Shown piece after piece: positions 1 through 8,050 of a DNA stretch of 64,000 bases; within the stretch, counting starts at the first letter, position 1; every line of letters starts with the position of its first letter. Source of the stretch: Planctomycetaceae bacterium. GTDB taxonomy: Bacteria > Planctomycetota > Planctomycetia > Planctomycetales > Planctomycetaceae. The stretch lies in the NCBI GenBank assembly GCA_029243145.1, contig JAQWSQ010000004.1, forward strand, positions 1 through 64,000, read 5' to 3'. The notes under the pieces were generated by a model. It ran no database searches, was not told the DNA's origin, and worked only from the letters and a program-made list of their open reading frames with translations. The position numbers and the translations under genes are program-made.

Positions 1-35
1 TGAACTTCCCCAGGAATCGTGGGCGCGGGTTACGG

Positions 36-905
36 TTAGGTGGCCAGTGCAAACTGTGCGGGGCTCAAATAGCCCAAGGCCGAGTGTTTACGGATGCGGT
101 TGTAGAACACTTCAATGTATTCAAACAGACTCGCACGAGCAGCTGATCGGGTCGTGTAACGCTCGTGATGCACAAGTTCTTTCTTCAAGGTTGCGAAAAA
201 TGATTCCATGGGCGCGTTGTCCCAGCAATTTCCCTTCCGGCTCATCGAACAAGTGATCCCCCGAGAGGTCAACTGTTCTTGGTACGCTTCACTGGCATAC
301 TGACTCCCGCGATCTGAGTGGATCATCAACTGCTGGAGTTGTGCGTCACTGAGCGACTCGTGAGCGATTGCCATCTGCAAGGCATTCACCACCAGGTCCG
401 TTGTCATGCGCTTGGCCAACGACCACCCCACCACCTTGCGGCTCGATAAATCCAGGACCGCTGCCAGATACATCCAACCCTCTTCCGTCCAGATGTAAGT
501 GATGTCGCTCAACCAAATTTCATTGACGTTCGTGGCCTGATCAAACTGACGATTCAAGTGATTCTCGGCCACGGGACGAGAATGCTTGGAGTCCGTTGTG
601 GCCTGGAACTTCTTCTTGGTTTTGGCGCGAATCCCCGCAGTTTTCATCAGCTTCGCGACCGTATTCTCCGAGAATTCGTAGCCCCGATCGCATAACTCCT
701 GGTGCATCCGTGGCGAACCGTACACTTCCCGCATCTGTTCATGAATTTCCTGGATGGCTTCCAACAGCTCCTGCTGACGTACCGTCCGCGAGCTGGGAAC
801 GCGATTCTTCCAAGCGTAAAAACCACTCCGCGAGACCTCGAAGACATCGCACATTCTCGCGATTTCAAAGTTCTCTTCATGCTGGTCGATAAAGGCGAAT
901 CTCAC
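36..905 (-). CDS. IS3-family transposase OrfB (DDE integrase domain)
   Basis: This is the catalytic subunit of the insertion sequence, 289 residues. An N-terminal HTH_21-like segment (about residues 20-90, ending in VYGSPRMHQEL-type residues) is followed by an rve-type integrase core. The DDE acids are visible: Asp in WLSDITYIW, Asp in IHSDRGSQY, and Glu in NAPMESFFATLKKE. The frame opens at a GTG (905-903) that overlaps the orfA stop by four bases (GTGA). It is also open upstream in the -1 frame back to an A7 run. It is therefore probably made mainly as an OrfAB fusion by programmed frameshifting, as in other IS3 members. No disruption was seen. Confidence 0.95.
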   Translation of the reverse strand: MRFAFIDQHEENFEIARMCDVFEVSRSGFYAWKNRVPSSRTVRQQELLEAIQEIHEQMREVYGSPRMHQELCDRGYEFSENTVAKLMKTAGIRAKTKKKFQATTDSKHSRPVAENHLNRQFDQATNVNEIWLSDITYIWTEEGWMYLAAVLDLSSRKVVGWSLAKRMTTDLVVNALQMAIAHESLSDAQLQQLMIHSDRGSQYASEAYQEQLTSRGITCSMSRKGNCWDNAPMESFFATLKKELVHHERYTTRSAARASLFEYIEVFYNRIRKHSALGYLSPAQFALAT

Positions 906-1216
906 TGGTTTTCCTTCACGAAAAAAGTGGTGGCTTTTTTTAAAATCTCTCGCTCCATCCGCAGCTTGTGGTTCTCTTCGCGTAGCCGTTTCAGCTCGGT
1001 TCTTTCAGACTCGGAAAGGCTCGTGTCCTGTTTTTCATTCTTGCTGTCCATGGACTTTTCTTTCCAATTGCGAATCACGCTGACGTGAACATCGAGACTG
1101 CGGGCCGCTTCGGCCAGTGAATACCCTTGATGGATGACCAGTCCCACTGCATCTCGTTTGAACTGATCAGAAAAACGCCTTCGCATCTGTTTTCCAGATG
1201 ATGACGATCCAGACAT
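902..1216 (-). CDS. IS3-family transposase OrfA (HTH protein)
   Basis: A 104-residue protein of the HTH_Tnp_1 (IS3/IS911 OrfA) type. The helix-turn-helix is at about residues 12-55 (RRFSDQFKRDAVGLV through VIRNWKEK). A leucine-zipper-like heptad helix follows at about residues 60-95 (SERTELKRLREENHKLRME); in IS911 this part mediates OrfA/OrfAB multimerisation. OrfA binds the terminal inverted repeats and regulates transposition. The start ATG lies just inside the right inverted repeat. The stop at 904-902 overlaps the orfB GTG. Confidence 0.93.
   Translation of the reverse strand: MSGSSSSGKQMRRRFSDQFKRDAVGLVIHQGYSLAEAARSLDVHVSVIRNWKEKSMDSKNEKQDTSLSESERTELKRLREENHKLRMEREILKKATTFFVKENQ
934..945 (-). 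other. Predicted -1 ribosomal frameshift site (TTTTAAAAAAAG)
   Basis: Near the 3' end of orfA the minus strand reads TTTT followed by A7 and G, with zero-frame codons TTA AAA AAA GCC. Slipping back one base puts the ribosome in a frame open through the 3' tail of orfA into orfB, with no stop between. This is the A-run slippery type known from IS3 elements; whether it works here is inferred. Confidence 0.75.
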
Positions 1217-1355
1217 AGTCGACTCCTCACTGAGAGCTTACACTCTCAACAGAGCGCCCACGATTCCTGGGGAAGTTCACCGCGGATTAATTAGCACCTG
1301 TTTCACCGGTCAGCAGAATCTTCAATACGTCACATTTGATGGAAGGAAAATTTCG

Positions 1356-2042
1356 ATGCACGGCTCTCTACTGTCAAAATTGCTGGTTGTCTTCCTCATC
1401 GCAGGCTCGCCGCTGTTCGCTCAGGAAAAGAGCGTCAAGCCGGGGATCAACAAGAGCTTCGAGACTCCCGATGTCCCCAAATTCATCGAACGATTCGAGC
1501 GGGAAGGGCGGGATGTTTTTGATCACCAGAAACAGATTCTAGCCGCATTGGATCTCAAACAGGGAATGAAAGTGGCCGACGTAGGAGCCGGTACGGGACT
1601 CTTCACACGACTCTTTTCGCCGCGTGTTGGTTCCTGCGGGAAAGTCTATGCCGTTGATATTTCCGATGAATTCGTCACCCACATTCAAAAAACGGCCAAG
1701 GAACAACGTCTCATCAACATCGAAACGGTCGTTTGTACACCCGATTCTGTCGAACTTCCTTCGAACACCGTAGACTTGGTATTCATCTGCGACACTTATC
1801 ACCATTTTGAATATCCCTACAAGACGATGCGTTCGATTCACCAAGCACTCAAGCAGGGTGGCGAAGTTGTATTGATCGACTTCCAACGAGTTGAGGGTGT
1901 CAGCGATGAATGGACCATGGGACACGTTCGCGCGGGGCAGTCGGTTTTCACCAAAGAAATTCTCGACAGCGGCTTTGTACAGATCGATGAAAAACTCGAT
2001 CTCTTGGATGAATCTTACTTCGTGCGTTTTCGAAAGAAATAA
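1356..2042 (+). CDS. Exported class I SAM-dependent methyltransferase
   Basis: A 228-residue protein with an N-terminal hydrophobic segment ending in FAQ (about residues 1-23) that looks like a Sec signal peptide. A Methyltransf_11/UbiE-like Rossmann domain follows. The SAM-binding motif I is VADVGAGTG (about 73-81), the acidic strand-2 end is VYAVDIS, and a later YHHFEYP stretch is typical of the UbiE-like group. The ATG at 1356 is preceded by an AAGGA-type ribosome site 8 bases away. Signal-peptide-bearing methyltransferases of this kind are common in planctomycetes; substrate unknown. The IS element ends 76 bp upstream, so expression may now depend on the element or on a short remaining leader. 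Confidence 0.82.
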   Translation: MHGSLLSKLLVVFLIAGSPLFAQEKSVKPGINKSFETPDVPKFIERFEREGRDVFDHQKQILAALDLKQGMKVADVGAGTGLFTRLFSPRVGSCGKVYAVDISDEFVTHIQKTAKEQRLINIETVVCTPDSVELPSNTVDLVFICDTYHHFEYPYKTMRSIHQALKQGGEVVLIDFQRVEGVSDEWTMGHVRAGQSVFTKEILDSGFVQIDEKLDLLDESYFVRFRKK

Positions 2043-2280
2043 AATCGAGATTTGAAGATCATGGCCATCTTTGTTTGCACGACTGGTCAAGCTGGTCGTT
2101 CCACTCAATGTGAACCTGATCCTCATTCGAGTTCTTCTCGGTATTTGTGAGTATCAGTTTTCATCTGTGTTCTGTGTGGGAAAAATTCCAAGCACGTTCG
2201 CATTCAACATGCTTGCGCACGATGGCTATTGTCTCTTGTGCGTTCTGTACCCACTGAAATCGGTTCCAATGCCTGCGGTA

Positions 2281-2303
2281 CACCGATAGGCGACCTGTCG
2301 GTG
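2281..2303. repeat. REP-like hairpin CACCGATAGG-CGA-CCTGTCGGTG
   Basis: Two 10-base arms (2281-2290 and 2294-2303) pair with one T-G wobble around a 3-base loop. It lies in non-coding DNA 240 bp after the methyltransferase. It has no following T-run, so it is not a standard terminator. It resembles the short palindromic elements scattered between genes in planctomycetes. Confidence 0.55.
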
Positions 2304-2490
2304 CTACCTGATTTATTTTTCTCTGCGCCGCTGCGTGAGTTATTTCTTTCTGCGTTTTCGGCGGCTTTGCCTCAAATCAACTGATCCCCGAAGTGATCTT
2401 GCCAAATGCGATCTACCAGAGTTAGCGTTCGTGGTTCGCCGACAGGCGACTCGATCTTTGACAATTTGAACGTCATTACAACTCACAGAC

Positions 2491-2512
2491 CCCCGCGGCT
2501 TGCGCCGCAGGG
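2491..2512. repeat. REP-like hairpin with GCGGC/GCCGC core
   Basis: The arms CCCC-GCGGC and GCCGC-AGGG fold around a TTGC loop with a single C/A mismatch. It is in the same intergenic stretch as two other hairpins. A dispersed-repeat identity is inferred, because other copies cannot be searched for from this window. Confidence 0.5.
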
Positions 2513-2549
2513 CTATCAGGAAACGCGTCTCTAACAACATAGCCCATAG

Positions 2550-2572
2550 CCCCACTGCGCAAGCAGTTGGGG
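2550..2572. repeat. REP-like hairpin CCCCACTGC/GCAGTTGGGG
   Basis: The arms 2550-2558 and 2563-2572 pair with one bulged T around a GCAA loop. It lies 37 bp from the previous hairpin, so the two may form one compound REP-like unit. Confidence 0.5.
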
Positions 2573-2738
2573 TCGGTTCAAATGTCATAGATTGTTCAAC
2601 AATGACGACCGCTGCATCGTGAGAAAGGAGGCGATCTCGCGTGACGTGGAAAATGCGTCCCGACAAAAAACGACATCTCGTCAACACGAGGCAATCAACG
2701 CAAACCGAAGCGAGCCAACGACTTGCTCAAGGGTATGG

Positions 2739-2826
2739 AAGATTCGGAATCAAGATTCGGCAACATTCGGGCCAAGATTTGGTCAAGATTCGGTCGAGGT
2801 GTGTCCCCCAATCTCCGAATCTTGAC
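2739..2826. repeat. Cluster of AAGATTCGG repeats with an inverted copy
   Basis: AAGATTCGG occurs at 2739-2747, 2752-2760 and 2785-2793. Variants are ACATTCGG near 2763-2770 and AAGATTTGG at 2774-2782. An inverted copy CCGAATCTTGAC lies at 2815-2826 and is the exact 12-base reverse complement of 2782-2793. The spacing is 11-13 bases, about one helical turn. It could be a protein-binding array upstream of lpxA or a decayed dispersed repeat. Confidence 0.6.
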
Positions 2827-3001
2827 ATCTTGAAACGGGTGTTGAGTGTTCGAGAACGAGATCCGACAACAAAAATCGGTGCAAAACCTTGCTATTGACC
2901 GATTTGGGGGATAATCAGACAATTCCGTCGCGCTGAATTTCTCGCAAGAGAACCCCTGACAACGAATCCTGACATCAATAAGTACCACGGAAGGTCATTT
3001 G

Positions 3002-3793
3002 ATGAGTATCCATCCCACTGCCATTATCGACGAACAAGCCACCATTGCCGACAATGTTACCATTGGTCCGTATGTCGTGATTGAAGGCCCGGTCAAAATC
3101 GGTGCTGGTACCACGATCAAGGCCACTGCCGTCATCACCGGCTATACCACGATCGGCGAGAATTGTGAAATCTACCCACATGCCGTTATTGGGGGAGAGC
3201 CTCAAGACATGCATTATGAGGGTGAAGAATCGTATGTCGTCGTTGGCGATAATTGTATTCTTCGCGAAGGGGTCACCATTCATCGAGGTACGGGTGAAGG
3301 AACAACCACTTTCATCGGTGATCGATGCTTTTTGATGTCAAACGCACATGTGGGACACAACTGTGTTGTCGGTGACGATTGCATCCTGATCAGTGGATGT
3401 TTACTAGGTGGACATGTCACAGTTGGCGAGCGAGCCGTGATCTCGGGGAACACTGCTCTGCATCAGTTTGTTCGCATCGGCAAGATGGCCATGCTGGGTG
3501 GTGTGGCAGCCGTTGTGCAAGATGTGCCGCCTTATGCCATGACGAACCACGATGGTCACGTGGTGAGTATCAATGTGGTCGGACTAAAACGTGCCGGGTT
3601 TAACTCGGAAGAACGCGGCGAGATCAAAGAAGCCTACCGCTTGATGTATCGTGAGTCGTTGCCGTTGGGGCAGGTCGTCGCGATGCTGACACAAAACCCC
3701 TGTTCTGATGTGTTACAACCATTGGTCGATTTTCTGGAAGGTTCCAATCGAGGAATCGTTAAAGGGACTGTTCGCAAACGTCGCGCTGCGTAG
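3002..3793 (+). CDS. lpxA: Acyl-ACP--UDP-N-acetylglucosamine O-acyltransferase
   Basis: Catalyses the first step of lipid A synthesis in the cytoplasm, transfer of a hydroxyacyl chain from acyl-ACP to the 3-OH of UDP-GlcNAc. The 263-residue length is as usual for the family. The protein is built of left-handed beta-helix hexapeptide repeats (about residues 1-180; HPTAIIDEQATI, VTIGPYVVIEG) plus a helical C-terminal domain. The catalytic His is the second in NAHVGHNC (His119, equivalent to His125 in E. coli). The frame extends to a TTG at 2999, but ATG 3002 has GGAAGG seven bases upstream and is preferred. It stands alone, without fabZ, lpxD or lpxB nearby. It converges with the DtxR-type gene 7 bp away. 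Confidence 0.95.
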   Translation: MSIHPTAIIDEQATIADNVTIGPYVVIEGPVKIGAGTTIKATAVITGYTTIGENCEIYPHAVIGGEPQDMHYEGEESYVVVGDNCILREGVTIHRGTGEGTTTFIGDRCFLMSNAHVGHNCVVGDDCILISGCLLGGHVTVGERAVISGNTALHQFVRIGKMAMLGGVAAVVQDVPPYAMTNHDGHVVSINVVGLKRAGFNSEERGEIKEAYRLMYRESLPLGQVVAMLTQNPCSDVLQPLVDFLEGSNRGIVKGTVRKRRAA

Positions 3794-3800
3794 TGGCAGT

Positions 3801-4469
3801 TTAATCGATGAGAACAACGAGCAGTGATTCTGCGGCCGAGAGGCCGAGCGAGAGTGCATTGCCGTTCACGGAAATGGTCATGATCCCTCCCGAGAGATTG
3901 CGATTTTCGACGACACCTGTCGTGTCGATATTCAGATTTGAGTCTGACAGGTATCGCAAGAAATCTCCCTGTTGATCGGTGACGCGCGCCAAGCGGAATT
4001 GTTGTCCGGGCTGACAACTGGACAGGCTGACAATCTCGCGAGTGGTTCCGCGCAATTGACCATCTTCCGTCGGAATGGGATCGCCGTGAGGATCGAACTG
4101 GGGCCGTCCCAAAAATTCGTCGATTTTTCCGACCAGGAAATCGCTCACCGAGTGTTCCATATCTTCGGCTTCCTCATGAACTTGATCCCAAGTGAGATCG
4201 AGAGTCTTGACAAGGAAGAGTTCGATGAGCCGGTGACGACGCAACATCCGCATGGCCAGCTTCCGGCCTGATTCAGTGAGAGCCGCTCCCTCGTAAGGTT
4301 TATACTCGGCTAACTGACTTTCGCTGAGCGTTTTGAGCATGCTGGTGACGGTGCCGGGCGAAACGATCATCGCTTCGGCAATTTTTCCGGTGGACATCAA
4401 TATTTCGCCGGTCTGCAACTCGTGCTGCAAGATGGCTTTCAGATAGTTTTCAACGGTCAGGGTGGTCAT
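3801..4469 (-). CDS. DtxR/MntR-family metal-dependent transcriptional regulator
   Basis: A 222-residue regulator with three parts in the family order. The winged helix at about residues 1-65 reads TVENYLKAIL through VSPGTVTSMLKTLSES. The metal-binding and dimerisation domain at about 66-140 has the characteristic RRHRLIELFL and WDQVHEEAEDMEHSVSD, the latter with His and Glu ligand candidates. The C-terminal FeoA/SH3-like domain is at about 150-222. Proteins of this type repress metal uptake genes when loaded with Mn(II) or Fe(II). No transporter gene is adjacent, so metal and targets are not known. A stem-loop with a T-run separates it from the upstream dihydroorotase gene on the same strand. 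Confidence 0.9.
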   Translation of the reverse strand: MTTLTVENYLKAILQHELQTGEILMSTGKIAEAMIVSPGTVTSMLKTLSESQLAEYKPYEGAALTESGRKLAMRMLRRHRLIELFLVKTLDLTWDQVHEEAEDMEHSVSDFLVGKIDEFLGRPQFDPHGDPIPTEDGQLRGTTREIVSLSSCQPGQQFRLARVTDQQGDFLRYLSDSNLNIDTTGVVENRNLSGGIMTISVNGNALSLGLSAAESLLVVLID

Positions 4470-4523
4470 AGTCGCTGGTCTGATAAATGCGATGCGGGCA
4501 GAGAATTATTCGAGGGTCGATCC

Positions 4524-4553
4524 AAAAATCCAATCTCAAAACTCTCAAGATTG
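4524..4553 (-). terminator. Possible Rho-independent terminator after dihydroorotase
   Basis: On the minus strand CAATCT (4553-4548) and AGATTG (4536-4531) can pair, and a T5 run lies at 4528-4524. It is just past the stop of the dihydroorotase gene and before the DtxR-type gene. The stem is short, so confidence is moderate. Confidence 0.5.
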
Positions 4554-4565
4554 TGTAATTCCTGA

Positions 4566-5792
4566 TTATTCCTGTCGTTTCCCCTCAATATAGACAGCCT
4601 CGACACTTCCCGGAAAGGTAACTCCTGCAAACGGAGACCAACCACATTTCGTCTTCAAGTCCTTCTCTTTGACGGTCCAGGAACGCGAGAGATTCAAAAC
4701 TGTAACGGACGCCACGTAACCCGGTTCGAGTCGCCCAAACTTTTTGGGAGCGGTAAAGGGATTCACAAATGCTCCGGGGTTGGCAGAGCAGACTTCGGCA
4801 ATCCGTTCGGGACTAAAATTTTGCTCGGCCATCAGCCAGGTTGTGAACGCCGCAAACGTATCCAGGTGCGGTTGCCCGGAGATTCCTCGTTCGTTTTCTT
4901 CTTTAGTGTGTGGTGCATGATCGGTGGCAATGTAGTCGAGCGTCCCCTCACGGAGAGCATCGAGCATTGCCAACTTATCGGCGTTCTTTCTTAACGGAGG
5001 ATTCATTTGCATCCAGCCGCGATTTTCGTCCGTCAAATCACTGTCATCATAATAGAGATGATGAGGGGTGACTTCGCAGGTAACGGGTAACCCTTTTTCA
5101 CGAGCCTCTCGTATGAGAGGGATTCCTTCGCCGACTGAATAGTGACACAACTTCCCAATGAGTTCGTACTTCTCAATCATCTGCAAAGCAAACTTTGTGG
5201 CCGACAGTTCGCATTCGGGCGGGCGGCGTTCTTCATGTGTTGCCGCACTGGCGGCAGCATCCAGAAGTTCGGGATCTTCGCAGTGGAAGCTGACGTGGCA
5301 ACCGCGATACGCAGAAAGTGTTTCATCGAGTTGTGCCAGTGATTTGAAAAACAGATCCCCCACACTGGGGCCCATATAGGCTTTGTAGGGAACCTTGCGA
5401 GAGAGAGGCTTTGTGCCGGGGCCGATTCCCGCGTAAAGCGTCACTTGAATCGGGACATCACGTTGTCGCAGATGCTCTTCCTTCGCCGCATACGATTCAT
5501 CATCGATGGGGGCAGCCGGATTGTTGGGCATATCGGCGACCTGTACGATACCTCCGTGAATCGCGGCGGCTGAAACGGTTTGAAAATCTTCTTTATAGAT
5601 TTGCTCTTCACTGACATCATCGCGGGCGTGAATATGGATATCACCCATTCCGGCAAAAATGAGACAGTCATCGCTGTAAACAGTGTCAGGTTCGCCCGGT
5701 AGATCACCCACGGCAGTGATGATGCCCTCTTCGAATCGGATCCGACCTTTGGTGACTCCTTCCGGGGAGACGAGTTGTCCTTCAATCAGCAT
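4566..5792 (-). CDS. pyrC: Dihydroorotase (class I type)
   Basis: Converts N-carbamoyl-L-aspartate to dihydroorotate in pyrimidine synthesis. It is a 408-residue amidohydrolase TIM barrel. Zinc ligands are visible at DIHIHARDD (His53, His55). Other family marks are MPNNPAAP, EVTPHHLYYDD, MNPPLR and DHAPHTKEE. The reading frame extends upstream to 5870, but ATG 5792 has a GGAG site at the right distance and gives the family-typical start MLIEGQLV, so it is chosen. It is divergent from the large hydrolase at 5888 with 95 bp between. The other amidohydrolases (hydantoinase, allantoinase) are less likely because of the DHAPHT and MNPPLR signatures. Confidence 0.88.
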   Translation of the reverse strand: MLIEGQLVSPEGVTKGRIRFEEGIITAVGDLPGEPDTVYSDDCLIFAGMGDIHIHARDDVSEEQIYKEDFQTVSAAAIHGGIVQVADMPNNPAAPIDDESYAAKEEHLRQRDVPIQVTLYAGIGPGTKPLSRKVPYKAYMGPSVGDLFFKSLAQLDETLSAYRGCHVSFHCEDPELLDAAASAATHEERRPPECELSATKFALQMIEKYELIGKLCHYSVGEGIPLIREAREKGLPVTCEVTPHHLYYDDSDLTDENRGWMQMNPPLRKNADKLAMLDALREGTLDYIATDHAPHTKEENERGISGQPHLDTFAAFTTWLMAEQNFSPERIAEVCSANPGAFVNPFTAPKKFGRLEPGYVASVTVLNLSRSWTVKEKDLKTKCGWSPFAGVTFPGSVEAVYIEGKRQE

Positions 5793-5887
5793 CGAAATCT
5801 CCGAGATCGTTTTTGCGTTTTGGTTTTTAACAGCATACGCTGAGAGTCTCGATTGAGAAACCCTTCCCAACTTCGGAGTGTTCCGTT

Positions 5888-8047
5888 ATGACCAGTTTTC
5901 GTTTTACGCAGATCATCATTCTGGCTTCGCTCTTGATGGGAACCTCTGCATCGTCTTTCGCTCAGGAAACGGCAGAGTCTGTTTCCCGTGTTTTTAAGGA
6001 AGGACGATCTTCATCGGACGCACGGTTGGGGAAACTCCGCAATTTGAAAGATGCCTATCACCCGTGGATCCCACCTACCAATAAAAACGACTGGATCGAA
6101 ACTGCCGAGAAAATTCGTACCAAACTCAAAGTCAGTAACGGCTTGATCCCTGCCTGGTCAAAAACGCCGCTCAACGCGGTGGTTCATGGTGAGATTCATC
6201 GCGGCGATTACATCGTGCAACGTGTCTACTTTGAATCGATGCCCGGCCATTATGTGTCGGGGAATTTGTATCGTCCCACCAAGCTGGACGGCAAAGCGCC
6301 CGGCATCCTCTCTCCCCACGGCCATTGGACCGATGCGCGATTTTCGGATATGGGCGAAGAGGCCGCATTGAAAGCGATTGACGAAGGAGGGGAGAAGTAT
6401 CTTTCCGGTGGTCGACATCACATACAAGCTCGCATGGTGCATCTCGCTCGCATGGGCTGCATCGTTTTTCATTACGACATGGTGGGTTATTCCGACAGTA
6501 AAGTGATCGATCATCGTGCCGATTTCGCCGATGCGGAAGCCGGGTCGTGGTTGATTAACACCATGGGATTACAAACTTGGAATTCGATTCGAGCACTCGA
6601 TTTTCTGACATCGTTGGAGCAGGTGGACTCGGATCGAATCGCCGTGACCGGTGCGAGTGGTGGAGGGACTCAAACATTCATGTTGGCAGCACTGGATGAC
6701 CGCGTTGATGTGGCTTTTCCTGCCGTGATGGTTTCGACCGCCATGCAAGGGGGCTGTGTCTGCGAAAACGCCGACTATCTGCGAATTGGGATTAATAATG
6801 TCGCCATCGCTGCACTGTTTGCACCCAAACCGCTGGCGATGACCGGTGCCAACGACTGGACGATCGATATCGAGTCCAAAGGCTTGCCTGAATTGAAGCA
6901 GGTCTATTCCCTCTATGGTCAGCCCATGAATGTTTATGCCGAAGCGCATCCCGAGTTTGGTCACAACTACAATTACGTCTCACGTGAAATCATGTACCAA
7001 TGGATGGCCGAGCATTTGCATCTTTCCGAGGCTTCGCTGGAGGAAACCGACTTTTGGCCGATTCCTCAAGAAGAACTCTCGGTGTTTGACGAACAGCATC
7101 CGTTGCCGGAAAACTCCAAATCTGCTGCCGAATTAAAGAAGTGGATGATTGGCGAGTTGCAGAAAAATCGTGCGGAGATGCAACAATTGGCGCAAGAGAA
7201 TTTCGCGGGGTATCAATCTGAGATGAAGGAAATCCTGTTTACTCTGTTCGATCAACAGCGTTTCCTGAACCGGGGACAGGGCGAGACAACGTATAAGACC
7301 GAAACTCAGAAAATCATGCTTGAGGGTGATATCGAGCTGGTGAAAGGAACTTTCAGCGCCAGAACTTATAGATTCTCGATTCCGTTTCTGAGTTTGTCAC
7401 CCAAAGAAGCCCCTAAGACGGTTTTCTGGTTTGACGAGCAGGGAAAATCTCACTTGTTTGAAGAAGATGGTGGGATCAACCAGGACGTGCAGAGATTGCT
7501 CGACGCGGGGTATCAGGTGATCTCAACCGACGCGTTTCTGACAGGAGAATCGAAAGATTCCAAAATCGGCTACTCTCGACCAGTCGATGAAAAATATTCC
7601 GGTTACACTTATGGTTACAATGCACCGACTCTCGTAGAACGCGTTCGCGATCTGAATTTATTCATGCCGACTTCCCCCAAGGAAGGGGAGGTCATTATTG
7701 TGGGGACTGGCGATGCCGGGATTTGGACTTTGCTCGCTGCATCAACGGATCACGCCAATATTAATTTTGACCGACTCGTTGTGAACCTAGATGGCTTCAC
7801 GTTCGCCGACATCGAGAAGACATCTGATCCCAATTATCTCCCCGGTGCCGTTCGTTACGGCGACATTGGTGGATTTGGAATGCTCGCGAATCCTCAAAAT
7901 TTACTCGTCGTAGGTGGCGTGGCGGAGAAGTCGCAGACGGCTCAATTACTGAAGCTGGGAACACCGGGACAGAATGGAAAGTTGCGGATCGAGAGTAAGA
8001 ACCTCAGCCGCAAACAGATTGTTGATCTCATTCTGAAAGCGGAGTGA
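5888..8047 (+). CDS. Secreted alpha/beta hydrolase with tandem hydrolase folds (acetyl xylan esterase-like)
   Basis: A 719-residue exported protein with a signal peptide ending near SSFAQ (residues 1-26). The first hydrolase domain (about 60-390) has the nucleophile elbow GASGGGTQ with Ser257. An acid candidate lies in GANDWTID (Asp323) and a His in HPEFGHNYN. This resembles planctomycete dienelactone-hydrolase/AXE7-like esterases. The second half (about 470-719) also looks like an alpha/beta fold: its elbow reads IIVGTGDAGIW, with Asp where the Ser should be, so it is probably non-catalytic. Natural substrate is unknown; secreted relatives act on acylated polysaccharides. It converges on the small gene at 8051 with only 3 bp between. 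Confidence 0.8.
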   Translation: MTSFRFTQIIILASLLMGTSASSFAQETAESVSRVFKEGRSSSDARLGKLRNLKDAYHPWIPPTNKNDWIETAEKIRTKLKVSNGLIPAWSKTPLNAVVHGEIHRGDYIVQRVYFESMPGHYVSGNLYRPTKLDGKAPGILSPHGHWTDARFSDMGEEAALKAIDEGGEKYLSGGRHHIQARMVHLARMGCIVFHYDMVGYSDSKVIDHRADFADAEAGSWLINTMGLQTWNSIRALDFLTSLEQVDSDRIAVTGASGGGTQTFMLAALDDRVDVAFPAVMVSTAMQGGCVCENADYLRIGINNVAIAALFAPKPLAMTGANDWTIDIESKGLPELKQVYSLYGQPMNVYAEAHPEFGHNYNYVSREIMYQWMAEHLHLSEASLEETDFWPIPQEELSVFDEQHPLPENSKSAAELKKWMIGELQKNRAEMQQLAQENFAGYQSEMKEILFTLFDQQRFLNRGQGETTYKTETQKIMLEGDIELVKGTFSARTYRFSIPFLSLSPKEAPKTVFWFDEQGKSHLFEEDGGINQDVQRLLDAGYQVISTDAFLTGESKDSKIGYSRPVDEKYSGYTYGYNAPTLVERVRDLNLFMPTSPKEGEVIIVGTGDAGIWTLLAASTDHANINFDRLVVNLDGFTFADIEKTSDPNYLPGAVRYGDIGGFGMLANPQNLLVVGGVAEKSQTAQLLKLGTPGQNGKLRIESKNLSRKQIVDLILKAE

Positions 8048-8050
8048 AAC

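Larger units (their letters stand above)
1..1279 (-). mobile_element. Complete IS3-family insertion sequence
   Basis: Bases 1-26 and 1254-1279 are perfect inverted repeats of 26 bp that begin TGAACTTCCCCAGG. They enclose orfA and orfB on the minus strand in the usual IS3 arrangement. Length (1279 bp), two overlapping reading frames and a DDE transposase all fit the IS3 family; the subgroup was not determined. The left end is the first base of the window, so the target-site duplication cannot be checked. The bases after the right end are CCGCGG. Both reading frames are intact, so the element looks recent and potentially active. Its right end lies 76 bp upstream of the methyltransferase start at 1356, so it may have displaced that gene's original promoter (inference). 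Confidence 0.95.
2043..3001. other. Gene-poor intergenic region with hairpins and short repeats
   Basis: No convincing gene was found in this 959-bp stretch. The open frames here have no recognisable protein character, and none has a good ribosome site. What it does contain is three compact G/C-rich hairpins (2281-2303, 2491-2512, 2550-2572), a cluster of AAGATTCGG words with an inverted copy (2739-2826), and a small inverted repeat AAATCGGT/ACCGATTT (2873-2880 with 2898-2905). A weak promoter-like pair, TTGCTA at 2889-2894 and GATAAT at 2910-2915 (15-base spacing), lies 87 bp upstream of lpxA. No tRNA-like cloverleaf was seen. Confidence 0.6.

Noticed and set aside
1539-2126. 195-residue open frame antisense to the methyltransferase
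   Set aside because: It is a shadow of the real gene on the other strand; no ribosome site and no protein-like motif.
2340-2687. 115-residue minus-strand frame in the region before lpxA
   Set aside because: The translation is basic and low in structure, the frame covers two hairpins, and there is no ribosome site; treated as non-coding.
2695-2988. 97-residue minus-strand frame over the AAGATTCGG cluster
   Set aside because: Its apparent repeats (NLDxI-type) are only the translated DNA repeats; no family resemblance.
3634-4017. 127-residue frame across the lpxA/DtxR junction
   Set aside because: It overlaps two well-supported genes in other frames.
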